Source: Mactromeris polynyma
Lineage: Eukaryota > Mollusca > Bivalvia > Venerida > Mactridae
NCBI GenBank assembly: GCA_032209605.1
Contig: JASFXZ010000016.1
Span: 5,270,001 to 5,334,000 of the forward strand
Reading direction: 5' to 3'
Length of the DNA: 64,000 bases
In this document: one piece after another, positions 14,401 to 26,400 of the stretch
Layout: every line of letters begins with the position of its first letter
Position numbering within the stretch: the first letter of the stretch is position 1
Translations under genes and position numbers: made by a program
The notes under the pieces: generated by a model
What the model was told of the DNA's origin: nothing
Database searches by the model: none
What the model saw: the letters and a program-made list of their open reading frames with translations, nothing else

Positions 14401-17400
14401 ATGGCCTATATCGCTCATACAAGTGTACGGTCATTTTGACTGAATTAAGACCATCTGATGGATCATTCCAGTCGAGTTTCAGTCACATTTCATGTAACAG
14501 TTTTAGGAGGAGATGTCATTTACAGTTTCCACTATACATATATAAGGAACAAGCCTCCTCCCCTGGCATCCATGTTTTTTATGGAACTTAATAATTTATG
14601 CAATCTTGAAAGAATACCACTGGACAATTTTGCTCATTCACACAATTCACAAAAACGTGTGTTTGTGCTAAATTTTCGCCATGCAAAATAAAGTATGCTT
14701 ATAGTAGTGGTGTCAATATGTCTTACTCTAGTCTACATATTTGTACTCTAGATTGTCTGTAATTTGATAAAGATGTCAATTCAAATATATTGTGATATTG
14801 GTCCTAGAACTGTACCCTACCTCTACCCAGTATTGCTCAACATGAATACAATTGTTCTGTTTAGTACACATACCTTATATAACTGTAGGATATCTTTTTT
14901 TACAGAAGCAAATATTATAACCGGATGCTTAGAATCATCGGGTATATTCTCCAGTATCCCTATAGTTGTTCTCATTCTTTCTTGTGATTGACACATATGT
15001 GTTACCTACAATAAAGTATTAAACTACATTGCATGAATTCACCGTCATAATAAGAACTTGTTCAAATTAAACCCAAAGCTTATCATTAATGCATGAGACA
15101 TCAAACCAAAATAAATTCTTTTTGATATTAATAACAAACAAAATGAAATGGGGAGGCGCAGTGGTCAAGGAGTAGAGCGCCCAACTCCTGATTAGATGGT
15201 CGTGAGTTCGAGTCCTTCGACAATCAGGGTTTGATCAAGACATTCATAATTCCAGAATTTGGCGCAAGTACTGGTTGGTAGCCAGGAAGCAGTCATTGAG
15301 AGTGACAAGTATAAGTTGTAAGAACTTGTTTCACAATCGATGTAAAACAAATAGGTTTAAATTAAAATGAAATTTTGTCACATCTGCATGAATTAGCAAA
15401 AGTTAACAAATCTGTTTTTTATAAAGAAGTGACTTTTTCCACAATAAATTCTTTTAAAAATTACTTATCCAAAATTCATATTCAAGCAATAGCTTGAACT
15501 TTTTAACAGGAAACAATCAAGTGATATGTTTATTAATATATACCTGTTTTACACGTCCATATATTGAAGCTTCAAACAGGGAAGTAATAATGAGAATTGG
15601 ATCAATCAAGTTACTTCTCATAAAACCACTCAGGCAAGAATTCCACTGAGCTCCAAAACACAAAATCTGTCGAGGGCAACTCAAGTTCTTCATGTCATTT
15701 TTAATGACAAGATCATAGTCTTCTAGTAACTGACCAATATCACTTCTAAACGTTGCCAAGGTTTGGTCAGCATCATCTACCACCTGTAAAAACACAAACA
15801 GGCATGAGAATGCAAAATTTCAAAATCAGCTGTAAATTCAGAAAAAGGCCCTTAAAGCATCTAAGGTGGCTTAAATTGTCTCAAAACGGCCGTTGCGAGC
15901 GTCAAATCTGCGGATTTGCAGAAATTCTCATGCCTGCACAAATCTCATAGCCGCACTATATCTAGCTGGCAACCATCAAAATTCATAAAAATCTTTAGTT
16001 TATTATTGGTAAACACAAAGAGCAACTTTTGATAAACATTGGACCTTGTTCATTCGAATTCATCGGGTTCAAAATTTTATTTTGACTAATACATGGTTCG
16101 AATAGCCCATTCAATTTGATGTGCCTAAGAAGGTACATCGATACCTGATATTTATTTCGGATGATACCAAGTATTCGCTTAAAAGGTTGTTGAATAAAAG
16201 AGGTCTGACTATATTATTATCACATACCCACTTGAGAACAGCAAATGTGCCACAAAGAGAAAATTAAAAAATCGTTGAAGAAAGAGTAATACATGTAGTG
16301 CTTCAAAGTATTATCCAGACAAAAATGCGAGTAACCGACCGAATGACAGATGGATTTTAGATCAACGTCAAGTTGAGAGATTTCATAAATGGTATCGAAA
16401 CTTACCAGATTACACAATCTTCTCAGATCAATGTATCCAGCCTGTAATATTCTGGTCAAACATGGTGGAGTGGCAATCAAAATCTCACACCCATTCAATA
16501 AATTACACTGAAAACATAGAAAAATACATTTGATTACATGGAGGGTTTAGCTCAAAACTTACTGTGAATGATCATTGACCAAGACTGAAATACAAGAACT
16601 TTGCGCCGAACCCAAACTAGAAGCAGGGCTCTAGAATTTTCTTCAAATACAGTTGTCGGAGACTAGTGTTCATGTTAATTTTGACTTGTCGGACATGGAA
16701 GGCTTGTTGTATGAGCATAGAATATAGTATTTATTAACAGTAAAGTAGGCATGCATAACACACTTGTCCTGGACAAAGTCCAATGCAATTTTTGGTAACC
16801 CAAATTGACAATTAGACTTGTCCCGGATGTCGGGCTAGTGGATTTCCAGAGCCCTGAGGAGTCAGATGGACAACACTGTAATGTTTTCCCCATCAGTAGA
16901 CAACAGAAAACTAATAAAATTCTGAAACAGTGCTTTAAAATAACAAACCCTCCCGTCATCATCACTATAGCAACAATACATACAGCCAACTTCTGTTCCA
17001 TCTGAGCTCCACCATGTATGACGACAGCTTTCAAGTCACGTCTGCTACCAATGATCTTCATTACTTCATCATACACACCTCTCGCACGTTTCCATGTGAA
17101 CGACAATACTATCAAATATGGCTGAAAGCAAAAGGTCAACAGTGAACAAAATAAGTCATGTATGAAGAGTTTCTTACTGAACTTGAGTAGCTCAAACATA
17201 TATATATATTGACTATACTGTACTATCTACCTAATTAGCTGTTTTGATAAACCATAGTCTGACACAATCTTACATAACAAGGATGCTGTTTGTTTGTTTC
17301 CGGTTTTAGGCCGGTTCTCAACAGTATTTCAGTGTCATACGGCGGTTAGTTGACCTAACTAGCGCTCATGGCTTACCAACCAATACTAACCTGTTCCTCC

Positions 17401-20400
17401 ACAAGCAACTGACAACTTGTCCACATAAATCTGAGTTCAGAAGTGGAGGACACATGAGACAAAGATGCAGTATTTTCAGTCAACTTGTCATACATGTCAT
17501 GGCAACATACGCCACACCCGGGTTATGGACCCAAGACCTCAAGATTAGCGGTTGAGCGTTTTCCCACCTGACCTAACCAGACGGCCTAACATGGATGTAG
17601 AGTTTACATGCATTTTTCAAATCAAGGTCACTAATAAATACACATTTCAAATAAATTCTAATCAATGTATTGATCTAAGAGGCCAAACATGGTTGATTTA
17701 ATTCCCAATAACATCCAAAGGTTTTTGGTTTGAATCAGTTCCAGTCACACAATCACTTACACCTTACACTGGCAAAGTGCTTTAATAAGTTAACTCACCC
17801 CTTTTCCATTCCTAGCCACTTGATGATACACCTTTGGGTCAAACAAAGCAGACACAAGGGGACAAAGGTACCCTAAAGTCTTGCCTGACCCTGGTGGGGC
17901 CACCATCACCACATGTCGTCCTCGTGTAATCGAAGGCCAAGAATAAGCTTGCGCCAGAGTCAGGTCAGCAAACTTTCTACCAAGAAAAGCCTGTAACAAG
18001 AGAATAATGTAACAATTTGATGTGGACAGAAAAATAAGATTAGAAATACATTCATTTTGTATTTAAACTACTTTTTACACAATGCATGTTCAATGTGCAA
18101 CTATGTGGGCACAACATGTGAAACTAAAATGAGCATAGATTTCAACAACAGCATCGGTTCCTGGTTCTAGGAAACACTTAAATCAGTAATTTTCTTGTGT
18201 CAACATTTCTGTTCCTACATACTGGAACTTATAAATAATCTGATCAGTTCATAGACAGTGGTGATAATATGCCTATATCTAATGCATGGAAGAAAACTCT
18301 TTAGCATTTCTCACCACAAATAGGTTTCTAAATAAATACAGTCGGACCTCGTTTATTCGACAACCTTCTGTCCAAATATTTGGTATCATTCAAAATAAAT
18401 ATCAGGCCGTAATGTATCTTCTTAACCACTCAAATTGAAATAAGTTATTCAAAACATTGTATTATTAGAAATAAAATTTCGGACCTGATGATTTCAAACT
18501 TATGAGGCCCGACTGTAGAAGGAAAATTCCTATGCTGTTGTATAAATGAATCAAATTACCAGCTGTACGTGTTCAGCCAATTTGGCATTTTTTACATTAT
18601 AGACGGGTTTAGGCGGACGATAACCCTGAACCAACACATCATGACATTTTTCTGAAAACCTGGATTCTTCAACATCAATCTGAAATAGAGATATATTGCA
18701 ACTTTGTGTCCATCAAACCTACCTTACATGAAAACATATACTGACTTTAAACATGAAATACTCGATTGTTTGGATTAAAGCCTATGTGATAGGTTATACT
18801 AAAGGGCAGGCTATAGATGGAAGTATTTATGTTGATACAGGTTTCATTAACAGGCACGAGAATGCAAAATTTCACAATCAGCTGAAAATTCGGCAAGGTA
18901 CCAGGGGGGCACTGAAGCTCCTGGCTAAGATGGTATCTAAGTATCTAAGATGGCTTTAATTGTCTCAAAAACGGCTCTTGTGAGCATAAAAATTCTCACG
19001 TCTGCAATAAGTCAGACAAACAAAACGGAAATTGTTTGAATGATTCACGGATATAAAGTGTAGATGTAGTTTTGTTTTGACATTTCAACGTCGATTTACA
19101 GGCTAATTGATTTATAAAGTAACTTTTTTACAATATTTAAAGAAAAAATCATCAAAATGAATCAAACCAATCTACAGAAATATTTCAACAACACAAAATG
19201 AATATAACAGGCAATACAATTAAAGTGATAAATACCGGATAATACATGATAGAACGTGCTGCTCATCTCAACACAGTCAAATAATATAACTATTAAAATC
19301 CATTTTCGAAAAATTGACTACACCAACTTGTTACTTTATTTAAACATATCGGACGTTTTGGAAAACCTACTTTCAGTTTGAAAAGTAGGTTAATTCTATA
19401 AATAGATCTGAATTCAATTGAGCTATTTATGAAATTGCTGTTTAAATACCCATTCATTTTATCATGAAACATATCCTGAAAGTAAGCATAGCATACAAGC
19501 TATTTATAGAACCAGTATCTATAATTCATGTTCATAAAAACTTTTCTACCTCAGACAGTTTCAAATATATTTTCAAAGAATTTCATAACCCAATAAATAT
19601 CAAATAACAAAGAAAAATCAATACTGACAATATGAATTGTCAGACTGAGGCTATCCTTAATATATTGTTTGTTTGTAGTACCTCAGAGCCAATATAAGAG
19701 TTGAGGCCAAGGGTTGGGTCAGTAAATAGTCTGTACACAATCATTTATTTCAGGATAGCCTTAGTGTATCTCTTCAATCACAAAACTCTAGGGTAGTCAT
19801 TGATACAAATTTCTGCATATCAATGATATTGTTACATTGAATGACAAATATCAACAATATATAGATAATATTTTTAATTTCCTTTAATAGACTATTAACT
19901 CCTGTATTTCTGTATGTTTATGTGTGTATGCCGTTCAACTTGTATTTAATTTTAATCGATAACGAGAAACCATTTAAGTAATTAATTCACATTTTTTAAT
20001 TTCACAGTATCATATTACATTGCCAACATTTGGAATGCACTTTCCATTCGAGCACTGTTAAACAAGCAATTAAGTACTGAGCGACATACTGCTATTTTGG
20101 CACACTATTAGGCTGAACCCATTCTCCTGTTTTTCCTGCCATAATACCAATAATTGTGTGTATTGAATATCGATTGACAAAAAAAATGTTGATATATCGA
20201 TATTGGTTGTATCAATGACAGCCCTAATAAAAATAATGCTGGACTAGAGTATAGAATCTATGTAACACTTGCCTGGATGTAGTGTGGTAATATTACAGGA
20301 GATATCATGCTTACCTGTGATTTCTTAGCAGCATTCTGAAGACGTTTAAGAACTCTGAAAATTAAGGTACTGACAATCATCATCAGAAAGACAGAAAAAC

Positions 20401-23400
20401 ACATTCAAGACCCTAACTATTACCACTGGTCAGAATATCCATTATTTTACACGAAAAAGTAGCTATAAATGTGTGGCTAAAATGCCACTGGTTAGTGCTT
20501 TAGTTCTTACTAACTAGAAACTACCAGTATTTCTACTGGACAGATGCACTAGCAAACACTAGTAGCTTTATTTATGTTTAGAACACTGGTATCCCTTTAC
20601 AAGGCTTAGTAAGACAATTGACCGAACATTTGAATACAAAAACTGACAATCTCTGACATCAGCAGTACCAGCTTATTGATTAATTCAACAACCTAAAATA
20701 GCAGTTATTGAGTTAGTAATTACCAACATCAGCCCAATTCAAAATATCACATTTTTAATTTGAAATATGAAATCTGGAATACTCTTTCAGGGCTCTAGAA
20801 TCTTTTTCAAAGACACTTGTCCCACACTTATGGAAATATAAAATTTGACTTGTCCGACATAGGAAGCTAGTTGTCCGAGAATATTGGTTAATTTAGTAAC
20901 AAATAAACATACACAGTGATAGCTCCACAATCTAAAATTAATATTCACATGTATGTTTTTGTGGGATTCTTAAGGTTTGACTTAAAACGGAACAATTGCT
21001 GATGTTAGTTAGCTTTAACAACAGACTTGTATGGGACTAACTTTAACTCAACTATTGGTAGGCTGATTCAGCATTAGACTAGTCCAGGACGTAGGGCTAG
21101 TGGATTTCTACAGCCCTGTTCTTTAGGTAGTACATGTATAAAGGCAAAAAAGGGACCAATAAAATCGTGAACAAGTCATAACGACTCTCTCATAAAAATC
21201 ACTAACCTGTTGCCTAACATTTCACTGAGCGTTTTTGTCGAGGCCTCAGTGGTAACATTGTAGGAAGCACCATCATCAACACTGTAATACAGTAAAACCA
21301 GTAATCTTAATGTCTTCATTCCCTGTAACATGCTTAAAACACTTGGTTTGATGGGTACACATTTCTCTTTTTTCCTCAGACTGTATTCATTAATTTGAAA
21401 AGGGACAGGGATCAATACATCTGACTTAAATAAATTATAGCCATCATAAAATTGTGGACAGGGGTCAAATGTTATTGTTGGTCAGTTACAGGAAAAGGAC
21501 CAGTAAAATCCTCAGATCCTGAGGTCTATATATATACATGCATTCTTTCTAATTGTTGGGTTTAATACTGTTTTTCAACCTAGTTCATTCAAATAAAAAA
21601 GTGACTCAGTTTTCCATCCAGTACTAACCCTTCTTCTTGAAGCCACTGAAAATTTACCACCGTAAATCAGAAGTAAACAGGAAAATCTTGGGAGTATAAT
21701 GTTAAATTAAAACATATGTTGGAAACAAAAGGTCAAAAGTAACTGTATCATACCAGACAACATTTGTGGCCCCGTTCTGATTCTCGTTCGGTCTTTCCTT
21801 TAATTTCTGCTTAAATTGTGTCATTCTATTTGACTCTGTCTCACTTATATTCGAAGCAGACGACTCGACTTTCTTGGGACTTGGAATTCTTTGTACCAGT
21901 CTCTCATCACATGAAGCACCGGACACAGTCTGATCATGTGACTTCTGGGACGGTGAAGTTAGTTCACTGTTCCGCTGTTTCTCGAGTGCTGAAGGACTGT
22001 ACTTCTTTTGATTAGAAAACCTAGACAAGAAAGTTTATAGAACAAAATGCAGTTGGGATATAATGTTTACTTTACTAATTACATGAAAGGCACAAGATGA
22101 TAAACATCAGGGATCACCCTGATGTGTGTGTTCCGCATCTCGGATGCAATTTTCAGACCAAGGACCTGCATTTATGAACAGGTGTGCATCCTAGGGACCT
22201 GCAAGCATCCAAATAGCCCTTTTCAGAAAATCAGCACTTTTTCGTTATTTAAACGCCTTTGTGGTTATTACTTTCACCTTGCAAGGGTCTCTGTAATACA
22301 TTATCAGTGGCTGATGAAAAAATCACAGCCAAATATTTACTCTAGGGACTCCTAAAATTTATCAGGGACTCCAATTTGAAAAATCCAAGAGAAACAATCA
22401 AAATAGGACCTAATTTTGCATACAATTTCCAACTTTATTCACTAAAGTTAGTGACAACAGCATACCTGGCAGGGCAGAACTCTTGAGACAGTAATCCAAG
22501 CTGGGTCTACATTTCATAATGAAACATAATCTGCATATTTTAAGTTAATGTATCTCAAACAAAACACACTCAAGTAATTTTATTGACACTGATACTCAAC
22601 CAATAATCTGCCAAACCCTAAAGGCTGAAAACACAATATGTTCCATTCTTGAAAACAAGTGTATAAAACTTAATTTCTGTTATAAAAAAAAATGGAACTG
22701 GACATAATTCTACTTCAATGCCATACTATCACTCATTGATTCTTTTATCTTTTAAAATTGTATTAATAATTCTGACACAAGAAATATTAGGAACCTTAGA
22801 TCTTGACATTCACATTGCAAAATTCAAATATATATTACCTGTTTCGGGAGCTATATTCACTGTCAGAAGATTCCCTCGGCAGACGCATTGTTTTAAATCC
22901 AGCTTCGCCTTTAATGTATGCAGCAACTTTGTTTGAAGCAGACGACTCATTTCCTGATGAGGAATGTCTCACTGATTTTTCCCTTCTACTGTCTGATACT
23001 GGAGTTCCTTTTTCGTTATGCATAGACATTTTCTGAGATTCTCTAGAATTCATAGAATCGTCACGCAATATTTCTTTCCTCTGAATACTTTCATTAGCTG
23101 CGTTTGAATTAGGAGATGCTTTAGCGCGTCTTCGGCTTTCCTTTCTTGAGATAGAACCAGACTCACTCTCAGGACAGGTATCAGTGGTGTATTGGGTTCT
23201 CCCAGACAAAGAATTAGCACTTACTTCATTTACTGTTTTTCTTTCCTTTGTAGAATAATTATGGACTATTCCATTAGTTTTTGATATTGATTCCCTGGGT
23301 GGTGAAGTAACAACATTCATATGTTTAATTTTTTCAGATAAAGACTGTCTTCTTGAACCACTATCACTCGACGACATAATCCGATCAGACAAAGTTTCCT

Positions 23401-26400
23401 TACAAGAACTTCCGGCATTTTCAGATCTTATTCTTTCTGACAAACATTTCTGACTAGCACTGATTCCCTGAAAAACCTCACTATCACTGTTTTCACACGA
23501 CACTGGCATACTGGAAGTTACACTATGTGGAGATTTATTCAAGCTAAGTTTCTGATTGGATAAATGACTAAGCAAAGCACCACGACCTTTGCTAGGTAGG
23601 TCGAGGGATGAAGTGTCTGAACTTAAACTACCTAGAGGTGATCGTTTGACTCTATTTATATCGTCTAATGTAAGATAACACTTCTCTGGAGTTGACCGTT
23701 TTGAAATAGTTTTATCATTCACTTGTGAATATCCAACAGTACTCAGTATGGAATCTCCACGTTCATTCACGATTCCACTCATTTCTCTGGAATTCCTAGG
23801 TTCTCTGTTTGAAGCTTGTACTTGTTTAAGTTCCTTCTGCTTCATCATTTCAGTGAGAGTTTTGGGCACAGGAGATGAAGACTTTTTATCAGGCAGCTGA
23901 AATCTACGGTGGCAAATCGCAGAAATACCAATATTGTCTGTTTCATACTCTGCATCAGGTTCTGTCCTATTGACACTATCGGCAGAGTAACTATAGAATT
24001 CAGAATCAGATCTAGTTGCCCTAGCATCAGCGGAACGGTTACCATGTGGCTTTTGATGTTTACGAAAAATCTGTTGAATCATAGCTGTCTCATCAGCAGC
24101 AGGAGCAGACAACATCTGCCGCACCTCTGAAATACAACATTTGTTATTTCAAGACAATTATATACTTAAAGCTATTAAAAGCGCCACTATTTTACTTAGC
24201 CTTCATTTTGTTCCAAGTGTTAAACACGCTTTATTGTTACAAATGTGTAAATCATTCAAAAGAAATCAAACTATGGCCCTAGTATACATATTTCATATTT
24301 GATTAAGTTGAGGAGATTATGTTTGAGAATTAAAACATAATTATTTCTTTATCATGTCACCTTGTTGACGCAGACAATATTCAGTTGGTTATTCAACGTT
24401 GAAGTGCTTTTTACAACTCAATTAAAGAGCATAAAAGGCAAACAAATTCCCAATAAAAGCAGTAAGTCTATATAATACATGATTTTAGACCAATCAAGTC
24501 ATATGTAAATAACCTTATGGCATATTTCTAGTTGATTCATAATCAAATACAGAAATGGCAATACAAGAAATAATTAATTTCCCAATCAAATACCAATTAG
24601 TCATTCAAACCTACCTGGTGTGTTTGAGTCAACAGCATATCGGAGCCTAATCATTGTTTCATTTAAACATGAGAGACCACCACTATGAGTACGAAGGAAC
24701 ATACGGACAGACAGTGAACCATCTGAGAATGAATCCATAACGGTGCATCGAACTTGAAGAGAGGCTAAAAAGTAAGACAAATTAGATGCTTATGTCAAAT
24801 ATAAATAAATGCAAAATATGTAACTAATGTAAATAGTGGTGATATCTTTAACTATAGACGTCAAGTTGAACCATGATAACTCAGTATCGTTCACCTGAAT
24901 TTAATCATTGTGTGTTAAAATATAACAGCCTGTATATCCAGTAAAAATAATTTAACAGGTCAATAACATTTTTGCAAACCTTGTACAGGGCCACAAAATG
25001 AACATTTCAAAGAATCGTTTTCAATTCTGACCACTGGCTTTATAGAAGACTATTTTTGAAGTGATTCCATTCTGCAGCCTGGTTTCTGCAAGGATGTGTT
25101 CCATTCAATGAAATACGGTACAGGACCACCCAAAAGATTGGCTGTGTGGTTTAAAGGAGATGTTGTTTAATACAATTGCTTACAGACAGACGCACGGACG
25201 GACCACATACAACGGATTGAGAGGGATAACAGAAGCCTTTGGTTCTAGGTGAGCAGAAAACATACATGTGCAAATTAGTTCTTTGCTAAAATGAAATAGG
25301 ATAGCAACCTATAACTTAGTCAAATTAACATTTCAAGGATTGGTCTGCTGGTCTTACACTAATTCAGCATAATAAATACATATAGGTATATAAAGAGAAT
25401 ATAAGTGAGATCATGTATTACCTGTCACCATATCGGTCATAAACTTTACAGCAGATTCATCCCACACTTTGGAGGTGCTGTAAATAAAATAGGACATTAA
25501 CAATGGTTAAGGTTTATTCTAATTTATTTTAAATGGATTGTGAAAAAAGTCCCTACAACTTATACTAACTACTCTCAACGACTGCTTCCTCGGTTGATAA
25601 ACACTACAATCATGTACTAACGTCTCACTTATGCATCACAGAACCAGCCACAACAGTAACCTAACATATTTTATTTAATTCATGTCATTGGTTGTGGAGC
25701 CAAAAAATCAATTAAATGTCCCATTATACGAGGTGTTCAACAACAAAACCTGAATTATTGACCAAAAAATCCATTTTCAGATTTTTACATTATCTAACAG
25801 ATATATTTTTATAGTTTTAATAAATACAAAAAATATTAAAATCAGTTGTCTATATATATCAGCTGTCTACTTTTCTTTCTATAGCGATTCCAATAATAAG
25901 AACAAAATACCAAGTTAAACTACAATATGATGATATCGCGTAAAAATTGCTTCACTCAAATGTACACTAGTCCTTTAAAAAAATTCTGTTTTCAAACAGA
26001 AAACACAAATTACTAAACACTTACATACATTTTCATGTTCATTAATTTCCATAAATCAAAATTACACAACCAAAACACTTCTGAGAAAGTTTGTTGTCAA
26101 AACTTTCATCCGAAAATACTCAACGTATTAACCAACGTTACTAATACAGGTTTTGTCATGAAACAACTCATATATGAAATATTTTGCCACCTACCCATAT
26201 GTCACATGTATATCTTCAGGTGATATTCTCATGGTGTATGGTTGAATGCCATGTAAATAGATATCTTTGACTTGGTGCGGCAGCTCCTTGTATTTAGGTG
26301 ATAAGTGTCGCAATCTGTTAAAAACAAGGTAAATAACCTACAAACAACGTGCAATGTCAACCTAACAGATACATGTAACAGAAAATAACAGGAATCTACA

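Larger units (their letters stand above)
12889..17990 (-). other. TDRD12: TDRD12-like: DEAD-like helicase core exons
   Basis: Exons from 17799-17990 to 12889-13034. Residues about 809-872 carry a Q-motif-like stretch (FADLTLAQAYSWPSI) and a complete Walker A, APPGSGKT, at about 839-846. Residues about 919-952 carry IATPPCL (motif Ib position, normally TPGR). Residues about 953-958 read VVDDAD: motif II is D-D-A-D, with Asp in place of the catalytic Glu. Motif III, normally SAT, reads GAQ. The second lobe has PVIIFAS, then the conserved TDRD12 pattern VIHYDLPNSKTKFGNRLGCM in place of the arginine-rich motif VI. ATP binding looks possible; hydrolysis and unwinding are doubtful. Confidence 0.88.

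Noticed and set aside
22466..22507. Possible 12-codon exon between 22839-24126 and 21754-22020
   Set aside because: Inclusion would throw the next exon out of frame; direct joining restores an Arg codon and the open frame.
22955..22975. Hammerhead ribozyme core (ctgatgag) such as those carried by some bivalve retroelements
   Set aside because: The word is within the coding exon of the TDRD12-like gene and the cgaaac partner and flanking helices are missing.
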